Below, in pieces: positions 1 through 8,240 of a DNA stretch of 46,020 bases. Each line of letters begins with the position of its first letter. Position 1 is the stretch's first letter. Source of the DNA: a virus; IMG/VR virus record IMGVR_UViG_3300021410_000052, positions 1 to 46,020 of that record, one strand, 5' to 3'. A model generated the notes under the pieces. The model made no database searches, was not told where the DNA came from, and worked only from the letters and a program-made list of their open reading frames with translations. The position numbers and the translations under genes were made by a program.

Positions 1-283
1 CAAGGTGATTGCCCGGATCGCGCGGATTGATCCGATTGAGGCAGATGCAGCACGCGCACAGCTCAACTCTTTCCTGGACGACTGGTTCGATCGACAGGGC
101 CTGACGGACTATTGGCAAGACTACAGCGAAGCTCTCCTGACTTCGGCAGAAGCTGCCGCCGAGCGTGGGAACAGGGCACGCTTTGCCGGGCAGAAGCCGA
201 CCCCTAATTCGCTGCGTTCCGTCGAGGCATCTGCATCGTATGTTCTGCTTGAAGGCGGATCGGACAGGGGGACCAGACCATGA
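1..283 (+). CDS. Probable DrmA-type helicase, C-terminal end only (partial)
   Basis: The frame is open from the window edge to a TGA at 281-283, so only about the last 93 residues are present and the start lies upstream. No helicase motif is in this piece. The assignment rests on context: its stop overlaps the start of a clear DrmB gene (ATGA), the order drmA-drmB of DISARM systems, and the tail contains PTPNSLRSVEA, which resembles the end of DrmA-type helicases as I remember them. DrmA is an SNF2-like helicase that works with DrmB to recognise and restrict incoming phage DNA. A different helicase paired with DUF1998 is possible. Confidence 0.55.
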   Translation, partial: KVIARIARIDPIEADAARAQLNSFLDDWFDRQGLTDYWQDYSEALLTSAEAAAERGNRARFAGQKPTPNSLRSVEASASYVLLEGGSDRGTRP

Positions 284-2100
284 AACCGATCGGCAAGATT
301 CGCCGGAGTCAAGTTCTGACAGGCAATGGCCCCGGCGCGATCATCGACTTCAGAGGCGAGAACGGCGCGCCTGTCTCTGTTGTGGCGGCTGGCCTGGAGG
401 CGTGGGACCAGCTGGCCATCAAGAAGGGTCTTCTGAACGATCAACGCATTCATCACGAGCCACTTCAGGCGAGGCTGCAGGTGAATGGGTTCAGGCTTCC
501 TCCCGTCGGAGACGAGAAAGTCGGCAGGGAGAAGCGACCACGCCTCTTGCCGGCCTATCGGTTTCCAGACTGGCATGTCTGCCCAAAGTGCAACCTCCTG
601 CAACGAAGCCGGTTCTGGAGTTCCGAGATCGGCAAACCCGAACTGTGGTGCCCCTCCTGCAGTTCCGGGCGCGGCAAGCGTGTCAGGAAGGTCCATGCGA
701 TACCGGTCCGCTTCATCGTGACATGCCCTGCGGGGCATCTTCAGGACTTTCCCTGGATGTCGTGGCCGAAGCACGCCGAGTCCTGTTCCCGAAAGAAGCC
801 GCTCAAGCTCATCGGGGAAGGGGCGGGATTGAAGGGGCTCAAGGTCCACTGCACGGAATGCAAGGCGGAGCGTGACCTTGACGGCGCCCTGTCGCCTGGC
901 GCGCTGGGCAAGATCTCTTGCGATGGACGGTCACCTTGGCTGAAGATGCCGCCAGAAACCTGCAGCCATCAGCCTGTTGCCATTCAGCGTGGTGCATCGA
1001 ACGCTTATTTCCCTGTGATTGAATCGGCGCTCGACGTGCCGCCGTTTGGTGGTTCCTTCCGGGACATGCTGGAGGATTTCTGGCCCGACATCATTGCCCT
1101 CGACGACAGGTCGCAGCTTCCTGCCTTCGTCCGGAAGAGGATCCATCCCTTGTGGCCAGAACCGGACACCAGGCCGGAAGACCTGACCGCACGGATCCAG
1201 ACCCTGCTGACGATCCTTGACAACAAGACCGGCGACTTGCGTCCCAACGAGCACCTGATGCTCTACTCGGGTGGCCCGGATGGGGAGGAGTTCCCCGAGT
1301 TCCAGATCTCGCCTCAGCAGATCCCCCGTGACCTGCAAGGCGTACTGGACCGTGTTGTATCGGTCGAGAGGCTGCGCGAAGTCCGAGCTCTGAGGGCATT
1401 CACGCGGCTCAGCCCGGTGGAGGCAGCCGACAACAGCGCCTTCGTGGCGCCGCTGTCCGAGAGGAGGCTGAACTGGCTCCCGGCAATCGAGGTCCGGGGA
1501 GAAGGCATCTTCATCAACTTCGACGAAAGTGCCGTGTCGTCATGGGAGAACGAGCCCGATGTCGCCGACAGAGCGGCAAAGGCCCATCAGGCTGCCGAGC
1601 GTGCATGGCAGGACCATAACGGCAGTGATCGTCCGTTCCCGATGCTGATTTCGGCGAGGTTTCTACTGGTTCACACAACTGCCCACGCTCTTTCGGAGCG
1701 GCTGTCGCTCGACAGCGGGTATTCCACCGCTTCCATCCGTGAGAGGCTCTATGTTTCGCTTGGCCCTGGCGGAATGTGCGGATTCCTCCTGTACACCTCC
1801 GCGCCGGATTCCGATGGAACGCTCGGCGGATTGTCGCGAAAGGGGCGCACAAGCGAGATTGGTCCAATCCTGCTCGCCGCACTCCGGGATCTGGAGTGGT
1901 GCTCTTCCGATCCGCTCTGCAGCAGCGGCATCCTCTCACTCTCCGAGGGATCCGGATCGGCGGCCTGTCACAGCTGCACGTTCCTTCCGGAAACCTCTTG
2001 CGAGCATTTCAACCGGCATCTCGATCGCGGCATGCTTGTGGGCACACCCGAAAGGCCGGGGCTAGGGTTCTTCCGCAAGCTGCTTGATGGAGGGTCCTGA
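280..2100 (+). CDS. drmB: DrmB-like DUF1998 protein (DISARM component)
   Basis: A 606-residue protein, the usual DrmB length. Visible zinc-binding features are a Cys4 cluster (CPKC 101-104, CPSC 124-127), the CPAGHLQDFPW block at 149-159 typical of DrmB, and CTEC near 191-194. The C-terminal DUF1998 part covers about 455-585, with HTTAHALSERL at 465-475 and further cysteines at 541, 547, 563, 566 and 574. DrmB partners the DrmA helicase in DISARM; the complex binds DNA and blocks entering phage. The ATG overlaps the stop of the upstream gene, and the next gene starts two bases after its stop, so the three are one transcript. Family assignment is firm; activity is inferred. Confidence 0.85.
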   Translation: MKPIGKIRRSQVLTGNGPGAIIDFRGENGAPVSVVAAGLEAWDQLAIKKGLLNDQRIHHEPLQARLQVNGFRLPPVGDEKVGREKRPRLLPAYRFPDWHVCPKCNLLQRSRFWSSEIGKPELWCPSCSSGRGKRVRKVHAIPVRFIVTCPAGHLQDFPWMSWPKHAESCSRKKPLKLIGEGAGLKGLKVHCTECKAERDLDGALSPGALGKISCDGRSPWLKMPPETCSHQPVAIQRGASNAYFPVIESALDVPPFGGSFRDMLEDFWPDIIALDDRSQLPAFVRKRIHPLWPEPDTRPEDLTARIQTLLTILDNKTGDLRPNEHLMLYSGGPDGEEFPEFQISPQQIPRDLQGVLDRVVSVERLREVRALRAFTRLSPVEAADNSAFVAPLSERRLNWLPAIEVRGEGIFINFDESAVSSWENEPDVADRAAKAHQAAERAWQDHNGSDRPFPMLISARFLLVHTTAHALSERLSLDSGYSTASIRERLYVSLGPGGMCGFLLYTSAPDSDGTLGGLSRKGRTSEIGPILLAALRDLEWCSSDPLCSSGILSLSEGSGSAACHSCTFLPETSCEHFNRHLDRGMLVGTPERPGLGFFRKLLDGGS

Positions 2101-2102
2101 GC

Positions 2103-3779
2103 ATGGCGCGCATGTACCCGCGGGAATTGCCGCGACATGTTCTGGAAAACCCGAAACTGTCGTCGGAGGTCCGCGTCTACGAGCGGATGCGGGACAAGTT
2201 GCCCGGAGACTTCAACTGCTACTATTCACGCTCCTGGCATGAAGCGGATACCGATGGCGCCGAGTTCGACGGAGAAGCGGACTTCATTGTCGCGCACGCC
2301 GAACACGGCCTCCTGTTCCTCGAGGTCAAGGGCGGGAGGGTGAGCTGCCGCGAGAACGATGGCCAGTGGCTCAGCGAGGATCGTGACGGGTTCAGATTCA
2401 GGATCAAGAACCCGCTGTCTCAGGCGCGCAGCAGCAAGCACCATTTCCTGAAGCGCCTGAATGCCGGCAAGATGCTCCGAGGCCGTTTCATCCGGGCACG
2501 CCATGGTGCGATCCTTCCTGGGAGCGTCAGACCCGCACGCGCCCTCGCGCCGGATGCGCCGCTCGACATAATCGCATTCGGCGACGACATGGACGCCCTC
2601 GATCGCTGGATTATCCGGCGGATGACCGACGGTGGCGACTTGCGCGAAAGCCCCCTCGGTCTGGATGGTCTCAGGGCGCTTGAAGAGCTTCTTGCAAGCC
2701 ATTTCGAGCTGAAGGCACATATCGGCATCAGCCTTGCCGACGACGCCAGAACCATCGAGCGGCTGACGGCTGAACAGGCCTGGATCCTCGACTCGCTTGA
2801 AGACAACAGGGAAATGGCGATCTCGGGAGGAGCCGGCAGTGGAAAGACAGTACTGGCTGTCGAAAAGGCGATCAGATCGGCCGCCGAGGGCCGCCGGACG
2901 CTCCTGACCTGCTTCAACGCTCCGCTGGCATCTCATCTGCGCAGCGTCTGCCAGGGTCATGAAAACCTGGTGGTGGCCAGTTTCCATGCGTTGTGCCGGA
3001 CCTTGGCGCACAAGGCCGGAGTCGACGTCCCCACAGAGGGTGACCAGTCCCTTTTCGACCGCCTGCTGCCAGAAGCACTTGTCGAAGCAGTCGGCAACAA
3101 TCCCGATCTGGCCTTCGACACCGTCATCGTCGATGAGGGGCAGGACTTTCGAGACTCATGGTTGAACTCCCTGCGCCTTGCGATCAGCGACCCCGAAAGC
3201 GGGAGCTTCTATGTCTTCTATGACGACAACCAGCGCCTGTTCTCGCCCGAGAGGGGGTTCATAGATGCTCTTCCTGCATCGTCGATTGCACTGACGCGCA
3301 ATCTTCGGAACACGCGACGAATTCATGCCCTGATGACGAAGTGGTATGAGGGACGCCGTAGCACACCCGCAGGACCGGAGGGGGAGCCGGTAGGCAGCCT
3401 CGTTTGTCGCAATGGGGAAATGGCTCTTTCCCGCGTGAGCGATCGTGTCGCGCAACTTCTTGGCTCCGGTCAGGTCCTGCCGGGGCAGATAGCGATACTC
3501 GTGGGAGGTGGCCGTACATCGATGTCACTGCCGGACAAGATTGCCGGGAAGCCGACCTGCCGTTCCGATGATGTCCGGTCGGATCATATCGTCCTTGACA
3601 CAGTCCGGCGCTTCAAGGGGCTGTCACGCCCATGCGTGTTTCTTGTCGGCATCGATGGGCTGACTGATCCCGAACTGATCTACGTCGCGACAAGCCGGGC
3701 GAACGTCCTGCTGGAAATCGTTGGTACAGCCGAGGACATCGCACGCATCAAGCAGGAGGTTGAGGCCACTGGTCGGTGA
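2103..3779 (+). CDS. NERD-domain nuclease fused to UvrD/Rep-like helicase
   Basis: A 558-residue protein. The N-terminal NERD (nuclease-related) domain, about 20-130, has a PD-(D/E)XK-like core: D60 in GEADFIV, then E74 and K76 in LEVKGG. A superfamily 1 helicase follows, with Walker A GAGSGKT at 243-249, Walker B DEGQD at 344-348, an RNLRNT motif in the middle, and late motifs VRRFKGLSR and YVATSRA. It probably unwinds and cuts DNA in the cytoplasm. It begins two bases after drmB, which ties it to that operon. In described DISARM loci this position is usually held by the PLD nuclease DrmC, so this protein may supply the nuclease function here (inference). It ends convergently, 29 bases from the methyltransferase gene. 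Confidence 0.85.
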   Translation: MARMYPRELPRHVLENPKLSSEVRVYERMRDKLPGDFNCYYSRSWHEADTDGAEFDGEADFIVAHAEHGLLFLEVKGGRVSCRENDGQWLSEDRDGFRFRIKNPLSQARSSKHHFLKRLNAGKMLRGRFIRARHGAILPGSVRPARALAPDAPLDIIAFGDDMDALDRWIIRRMTDGGDLRESPLGLDGLRALEELLASHFELKAHIGISLADDARTIERLTAEQAWILDSLEDNREMAISGGAGSGKTVLAVEKAIRSAAEGRRTLLTCFNAPLASHLRSVCQGHENLVVASFHALCRTLAHKAGVDVPTEGDQSLFDRLLPEALVEAVGNNPDLAFDTVIVDEGQDFRDSWLNSLRLAISDPESGSFYVFYDDNQRLFSPERGFIDALPASSIALTRNLRNTRRIHALMTKWYEGRRSTPAGPEGEPVGSLVCRNGEMALSRVSDRVAQLLGSGQVLPGQIAILVGGGRTSMSLPDKIAGKPTCRSDDVRSDHIVLDTVRRFKGLSRPCVFLVGIDGLTDPELIYVATSRANVLLEIVGTAEDIARIKQEVEATGR

Positions 3780-3808
3780 GGCCCTGCGGTTTCAGGCCAT
3801 CTCACTTC

Positions 3809-5431
3809 TCAGTCGAGCAGATCCTTGCGAAGCCGCTTCGGGTCGGTGGACAACACGTGCAACTCTCGCGGGTCGATGCCCTGACGCTTTGGGTCGACGC
3901 AGGTGATGGCGTTCAACACGACTTGCGCGATCTGCCTTGCGAGGAACGGTGGCACGGCGTTGCCGACCTGGACGTACTGCTGCGTCCGGTTGCCGAGGAA
4001 CAGGTAGTCATCCGGGAAGGTCTGCAGGCGCGCCGCCTCGCGCACGGTGAGGCTGCGGCACTGCATGGGATCGGGGTGGATGAAGTAGTGGCCGTCCTTC
4101 GAGATGTGGCTCGTGACCGTGGTCGATGGCTCCCCGGCGACCTGGACCCGGAAGCGGTCGTCGAAGACGCCGCTGTGCCAGTTGCGATGGTCGGGGCTGA
4201 GCGACAGCGGGAAATCGGAAGCCTTCGGGCTGTAACCGCGCACCGCGCCGAAGACGGCAGCGAACAGATAGCGTCCGAGGTCCGAGGGCATGTGCCCGCG
4301 GGTCTCGTGCTGGGCGAAACCGCGCAACGCAGGGCGCTCCAGCCAGGCGAGGAGTTCGTCGTTCGACGTCCCGTAGCCCTCGGGGCGCCGTGCCGACAGG
4401 CGGGGTGCCAGCAGCCCGTTCTTCAGGCTCCTGGCAACGGCGGAGAAGACGTCGCGCAGCGGCCCGTCTTCCTTGCCCCGGTGGATGCCTGCAAGCAACC
4501 GGGCGGCCTCGACGACCTCTCGCCGCCAGTTCGCCGGGTCGTCGCGACCGCGGCTCAGGCCGCTGCGCAGGTCCGGCATCATGCCGATGGCGTCATCGAC
4601 AGTCCGTGTCACCCCGGGAACCGGTACACTCGTGCCGGTGGCCCTGTCCGCCAGATCTGAACGGATGCCAACGATGATCACGCGGTGACGCCGCTGCGGA
4701 ACTCCCCATGCCTCGGCGCGGACGATGAAATCCGAAGGCTGCGCGGCCTCCTGCAGGCTGGCGCTGCCGTCCGCCACCCGGATCGCCCGCATCTCGTAGT
4801 GATGTCCCCGCCCGGTGCCGAGCGAGGCGAGGTCTTCCATCAGCATCTCGAAGACGAGGCGGCTCTCGACCGTCGAGGACAGCATGCCCTTCACGTTCTC
4901 CATGACGAAGGCGGCGGGGCGCAGGCGGTCGAGCACGCGGATGTATTCGCGGAATAGGTAGTGCCTCTCGTCCTCCTCGGGGACGTATCCGACCTTCCCC
5001 TTCGCCCGCGCGCGCCCGACAAGCGAATAAGCCTGGCAGGGAGGGCCACCGATCAGGATGGTGTCGTCGAACTCCCGGCGCAGCGCACCGATAGCATGAT
5101 CAATGGCGGCGGCAGCCGGTTCCGTCCCGAGTTCGAGGCATTGCGCTTCCGCCGTCGCATGCTGCCACGCCGCCGCATCCACCTCGCTCCAGTCGGGCTC
5201 CGGGATCAGCCCCGCGTGGAAGTCGATGAAGGCCTGTGGTAACACTCCATGATGCGTCTGATGGGCCCGCAGGAAGGCGCGCAAGCTCAGCGTGCGATGC
5301 GCCGAGGCCTCCTTCTCGACCGAGATGCCGATCCGGAACGGCGCGTGGCCGCCGACATCGAGGGACGCAAATCCCTCGCCCAGCCCGCCCGGGCCAGCAA
5401 ACAGATCGACGATGCCGAAAGTGGCTGGCAA
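3809..5431 (-). CDS. Dcm-type DNA (cytosine-5) methyltransferase
   Basis: Transfers a methyl group from AdoMet to C5 of cytosine in a specific site. Motif I DLFAGPGG lies near the N-terminus, the catalytic loop GGPPCQAYS carries Cys132 (numbered from the chosen start), motif VI is FVMENVKG, and the C-terminal motifs are EAARLQTFPDDY and QVGNAVPPFLA. I chose a TTG start at 5431 (540 residues) because motif I follows at once and a GAGAGG sequence lies about 8 bases upstream. The frame stays open to 5680, but that extension overlaps vsr and is low-complexity. The gene is divergent from vsr and convergent with the NERD helicase. It may be the protective methylase of the DISARM-like cluster (the drmMII role) or a solitary Dcm-Vsr pair. 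Confidence 0.88.
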   Translation of the reverse strand: MPATFGIVDLFAGPGGLGEGFASLDVGGHAPFRIGISVEKEASAHRTLSLRAFLRAHQTHHGVLPQAFIDFHAGLIPEPDWSEVDAAAWQHATAEAQCLELGTEPAAAAIDHAIGALRREFDDTILIGGPPCQAYSLVGRARAKGKVGYVPEEDERHYLFREYIRVLDRLRPAAFVMENVKGMLSSTVESRLVFEMLMEDLASLGTGRGHHYEMRAIRVADGSASLQEAAQPSDFIVRAEAWGVPQRRHRVIIVGIRSDLADRATGTSVPVPGVTRTVDDAIGMMPDLRSGLSRGRDDPANWRREVVEAARLLAGIHRGKEDGPLRDVFSAVARSLKNGLLAPRLSARRPEGYGTSNDELLAWLERPALRGFAQHETRGHMPSDLGRYLFAAVFGAVRGYSPKASDFPLSLSPDHRNWHSGVFDDRFRVQVAGEPSTTVTSHISKDGHYFIHPDPMQCRSLTVREAARLQTFPDDYLFLGNRTQQYVQVGNAVPPFLARQIAQVVLNAITCVDPKRQGIDPRELHVLSTDPKRLRKDLLD

Positions 5432-5498
5432 ATCAGGGGCCTCTCGAATTCGGGTTTCAGGCTGTATACCAGGTCCGGACGCAGAGGCCAGGAGGCAA
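5432..5498. promoter_or_regulatory. Divergent intergenic region between dcm and vsr
   Basis: The 67 bases between the TTG start of the methyltransferase (minus) and the ATG of vsr (plus) must hold the vsr ribosome site (AGGAGG at 5490-5495) and the methyltransferase leader. No convincing -35/-10 pair is seen. The upstream promoters may lie inside the facing coding regions, which would link the two genes' expression. Confidence 0.4.
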
Positions 5499-5957
5499 AT
5501 GGCAGATATCGTCGACAGGCAGACCCGCTCGCGGATGATGTCCGGGATCCGGGGCAAGGACACGAAGCCGGAAATGGTGCTGAGGCGCGCCTTGCACGCG
5601 CGCGGCTTCCGGTATCGGCTGCATGGAAAGGGTGTCCCCGGTCGGCCGGATATCATCCTCGCGAAGCACCGGGCCGTCATCTTCGTGCATGGCTGCTTCT
5701 GGCACCGTCACGAAGGCTGCCGCTATGCGACCACGCCCGCGACCCGCCCCGAGTTCTGGGCAGAGAAGTTCGCCGCGAATGTCAGGCGTGATCGTGCGAC
5801 ATGCGATGCGCTGGTGGCAGATGGGTGGCGCGTGGCAACGATATGGGAATGCGCGTTGCGAAAGCCGCAGTCGGTCGAGCAGACTGCTGCGGCAATCGAG
5901 GAATGGCTTCTGTCCGAAAACCGGCAGCTGGAAATCGGCGAAACGGATCCCGGATGA
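5499..5957 (+). CDS. vsr: Very-short-patch mismatch endonuclease Vsr
   Basis: A 152-residue protein matching Vsr in length and motifs: SGIRGKDTKPE near the N-terminus, GRPDIILAKHRAVIFVHGC with the catalytic Asp, then FWHRHEGC with zinc ligand and active-site residues, and WRVATIWECAL near the end. Vsr nicks 5' of T in T:G mismatches formed when 5-methylcytosine deaminates, starting short-patch repair. It normally accompanies a Dcm methylase, as here, where the two genes are divergent. The start at 5499 is supported by AGGAGG at 5490-5495; the frame opens further upstream but that part reads antisense to the methylase. Confidence 0.93.
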   Translation: MADIVDRQTRSRMMSGIRGKDTKPEMVLRRALHARGFRYRLHGKGVPGRPDIILAKHRAVIFVHGCFWHRHEGCRYATTPATRPEFWAEKFAANVRRDRATCDALVADGWRVATIWECALRKPQSVEQTAAAIEEWLLSENRQLEIGETDPG

Positions 5958-6072
5958 TGACAGGCGATGGCTCCTGCCGGTTTGGCCTCGTCCGTTTCCC
6001 TGCCTATAAGGCATCGAGAACGCAACTGAAGATGGCAGGCCTCGGCCAGGCCGCAGGGATTCGACGACGATC

Positions 6073-6327
6073 ATGAAGAGCAACGACACGCAGGTCTTCG
6101 CGGGGCAGCTGGTGGCCCAGAACATGCTGATCCAGATCCTGATGGGTCAGATCGTGCTGGGCACGCCGGATCGCGGTGCGGCTGTGCGCGAGGCGCTGGT
6201 GCAGGGCACGGGGGCGATCCGGTCCAACCCGAACATGACCGAGACGGAAAAGTTCGGTGCCGTGAAGACGCTCGAGGACGCGCTGGACACGCTCGACCGG
6301 ATCGCCGCCGGTGCCCGCGGGGGCTGA
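6073..6327 (+). CDS. Small hypothetical protein, first gene of DUF4236 operon
   Basis: An 84-residue protein I do not recognise. It is mostly helical by composition, with a hydrophobic stretch at about 12-27 (QLVAQNMLIQILMGQIVLG) that is amphipathic rather than a clear membrane segment. The 115 bases between vsr and this gene show no strong ribosome site. Three bases separate its stop from the DUF4236-TPR gene, so the two are almost certainly co-transcribed. It could be a partner of that protein. Nothing ties it to the phage or to the defence cluster other than position. Confidence 0.6.
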   Translation: MKSNDTQVFAGQLVAQNMLIQILMGQIVLGTPDRGAAVREALVQGTGAIRSNPNMTETEKFGAVKTLEDALDTLDRIAAGARGG

Positions 6328-6330
6328 GCC

Positions 6331-7347
6331 ATGTCTTTCCGCTTCTGGCGCCGCATCCGGATTGCTCCTGGGGTCACGCTGAACCTGTCGAAATCGACGG
6401 CGTCGCTGGCCTTCGGCCCGCGCGGCGCGAAATATACCGTCAGCCCGCGCGGCAACCGGGTCACGGCCGGTCTGCCGGGGACGGGCCTCTTCTACACCGT
6501 CCACGAGCCACGCCGCCCGTCAGCCGCCAATGCGCCGAGTGTCGCGCAGCGCGACCGGCTGAACCTCGGATTCTTCCAGCGGCTGTTCACGCCTGCGGAT
6601 GAGCGCGCGCTGGTCGACGGGCTGAAGGCGCTGAATGCGGGCGATGAGGCGGCCGCGCTTGCCGAGCTCGAGAAGGCCGCCAGCCTGCCCGATGCCGCCT
6701 GGATGGCAGGCATGCTGCGGCTCCGGCGCGAGGAGTTCGCGCCCGCGCGGCGTCATCTGGAGGCCGCGCTGGGCGGTCTCGACCGGCTGGGGAGCCTGCT
6801 GGAGAAATACGGGATCGCCGCACAGGTGACCTTTCCGGTAACGCCCGAGGTCGATGCCCGTGCCCGCCCCCGCGAGCGCGGCACGCTGCTTGCGCTGGTG
6901 GAGATCGCGCAGCTCACCGGGGACCGCACCGAGGCGATGCGCCAGGTCGAGAGGCTGCTGGCGATCGAGCCGGGTGATCCGGTGGTGCTGCTGTCCTTCG
7001 CGGAACTGACCCTCGAGGGCGACGCGGACCGCGCGCAGCTGGAACGGGTCGTCGCCCTGACTGCCGGGATCGCGAACGAGACGCCGGTGGAAACGGCGCT
7101 CCTGCTCTACCGGGGCCGCGCGCTCGCCCGGCTCGGGCTGGCTGACGCCGCCATCGACGTGTTCACCCTCGCGCTTCGCCGCCGCAAGGACCGTGCGGAC
7201 ACCCTCCTGCGCCAGCTGCGCTACGAGCGCGCGGTGCTCTACGATCAGGTGGGCCGCAAGGCGCAGGGACGGCGCGAGCTGGAGCGCGTCTATGCCGAGG
7301 ATCCGGGGTTCGAGGATGTGCGCGAACGGCTGGGGCTGGGCGAATGA
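6331..7347 (+). CDS. DUF4236 domain protein with TPR repeats
   Basis: A 338-residue protein. Residues 1-50 match the DUF4236 type (starting MSFRFWRRIRIAPGVTLNLS, then FGPRGAKYTVSPRG and GTGLFYT), a small basic domain of unknown function. From about 80 to 335 the sequence is a run of helical pairs with A/L/G spacing typical of tetratricopeptide repeats, which form protein-binding scaffolds. No signal peptide or membrane segment is seen, so it is probably cytoplasmic. It is the middle gene of a three-gene operon: 3 bases after the previous gene, with an ATGA overlap into the next. Role unknown; a protein-interaction function is inferred from the repeats. Confidence 0.8.
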   Translation: MSFRFWRRIRIAPGVTLNLSKSTASLAFGPRGAKYTVSPRGNRVTAGLPGTGLFYTVHEPRRPSAANAPSVAQRDRLNLGFFQRLFTPADERALVDGLKALNAGDEAAALAELEKAASLPDAAWMAGMLRLRREEFAPARRHLEAALGGLDRLGSLLEKYGIAAQVTFPVTPEVDARARPRERGTLLALVEIAQLTGDRTEAMRQVERLLAIEPGDPVVLLSFAELTLEGDADRAQLERVVALTAGIANETPVETALLLYRGRALARLGLADAAIDVFTLALRRRKDRADTLLRQLRYERAVLYDQVGRKAQGRRELERVYAEDPGFEDVRERLGLGE

Positions 7348-7688
7348 CCGCGCTGGCGGGTGAAGCGCGGGCGCTGCTGTCGCGCCGCACCCCGGCTGAC
7401 CCCTTCACGACCTATCAGGACGTGGCCACGGCGCTCAGCCTTCAACCACCCGGCACGATCCAGCGCGTCGCCGCCGCGCTCGAGCAGACCATGCGCGAGG
7501 ATGTCGCCGCTGGCCGCCCGATGATCGCCGCGCTGGTGATCAGCCGCGCGGGTGACATGCCCCGGCGGGGCTTCTTCGATCTCGCGGTTGCGCTGGGCCG
7601 GTTTCCGGAGGATCCGGAGCAGCAGCGTGCGGCATGGCAGGCCGAGTGTGCGGCGGTCTTCGGGACGCAGTCTGACGCCTCTTCCTGA
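7344..7688 (+). CDS. Hypothetical protein, third gene of DUF4236 operon
   Basis: A 114-residue protein whose ATG overlaps the stop of the DUF4236-TPR gene. The first half (PADPFTTYQDVATALSLQ through ALEQTMREDVAAGRP) resembles an MGMT/ATL-like winged-helix pattern: a 'TYGxVA'-like helix, then a region that sets rules for small and large substrates. That likeness is weak and only suggestive. The second half contains PRRGFFDLAVALGRF and a WQAECAAVF tail. No membrane segment is present. It is probably co-expressed with the two preceding genes. Function not assigned. Confidence 0.6.
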   Translation: MTALAGEARALLSRRTPADPFTTYQDVATALSLQPPGTIQRVAAALEQTMREDVAAGRPMIAALVISRAGDMPRRGFFDLAVALGRFPEDPEQQRAAWQAECAAVFGTQSDASS

Positions 7689-7704
7689 AGCGGATCGGCT
7701 CGGA

Positions 7705-7905
7705 TCACCTGATCTCGAACCAGCGCATCGCGGTCTGCAGGAGATGGTCGTAATCGCCCGCCATGGCCTCGTCCATGAAGGCGGCGATCTCTTCGTCGGA
7801 GAGCCCGGCATCGCGAGCGGCGGCGCGACAGCGACCGAGGATGGCGAAGGCGTTGCCGTCCTCGCCGGTGAGCGTGACGGTGATGTCGGGGTGTTTCGGG
7901 ATCAT
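7705..7905 (-). CDS. Small conserved hypothetical protein
   Basis: A 66-residue acidic protein of a type I have often seen in alphaproteobacterial phages and plasmids: it opens with PDITVTLTGEDGNAFAILG, followed by a helical stretch and a GDYDHLLQTAMRWF ending. No catalytic motif or membrane segment is seen. It lies 68 bases downstream of the lysis cassette on the same strand and may be the last gene of the late operon. It is convergent with the DUF4236 operon, 16 bases away. Function unknown. Confidence 0.65.
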   Translation of the reverse strand: MIPKHPDITVTLTGEDGNAFAILGRCRAAARDAGLSDEEIAAFMDEAMAGDYDHLLQTAMRWFEIR

Positions 7906-7973
7906 TCCGTGCGGCTCCGTTGACGCGGCACCACGACATCAGGCGTGGCCCGCGCGCATAGTCCAGTCGAGAG

Positions 7974-8240
7974 TCAGCGGCTGGCGCGCGGGGCCTGGCA
8001 GGCGCGCGCCTGGTCGCGCAGGACGGCGTAATCGGCGAGCCAGCCCACGATCAGCGCCCCTTCCGGCAGCGCGGCGACTTCCTCGGCGACGTGCATCTGC
8101 TCGGCCTGACTGTACGCGACCACGGGTGGGCAGGCGCCGGGCGGGGCGTCAGAACCCGCCGTCGCGCAGGCGGTCAAGAAGATCGTCGCGGCTGCGAGGG
8201 CGGCGCGCGGCGGCGTCCAGCATCTGGCGGTGGATGGCAT
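7974..8240 (-). CDS. Rz1-like outer-membrane spanin lipoprotein, nested start in Rz
   Basis: An 88-residue protein with a basic start (MPSTARCW), a hydrophobic segment and a lipobox LTAC at 22-25, so Cys25 should be lipidated and the mature protein anchored in the outer membrane. The first 92 bases overlap the end of the Rz-like gene in another frame, the usual nested or overlapping Rz/Rz1 arrangement. Spanins join inner and outer membranes and disrupt the outer membrane in the last step of lysis. The mature part is less proline-rich than lambda Rz1. The frame is open further upstream to 8393; I chose 8240 because it gives a clean lipoprotein signal. Confidence 0.7.
   Translation of the reverse strand: MPSTARCWTPPRAALAAATIFLTACATAGSDAPPGACPPVVAYSQAEQMHVAEEVAALPEGALIVGWLADYAVLRDQARACQAPRASR

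Noticed and set aside
5432-5680. N-terminal extension of the cytosine methylase frame to an ATG at 5680
   Set aside because: It would fully overlap the start of vsr, has no conserved methylase sequence, and a TTG with a ribosome site lies directly before motif I.
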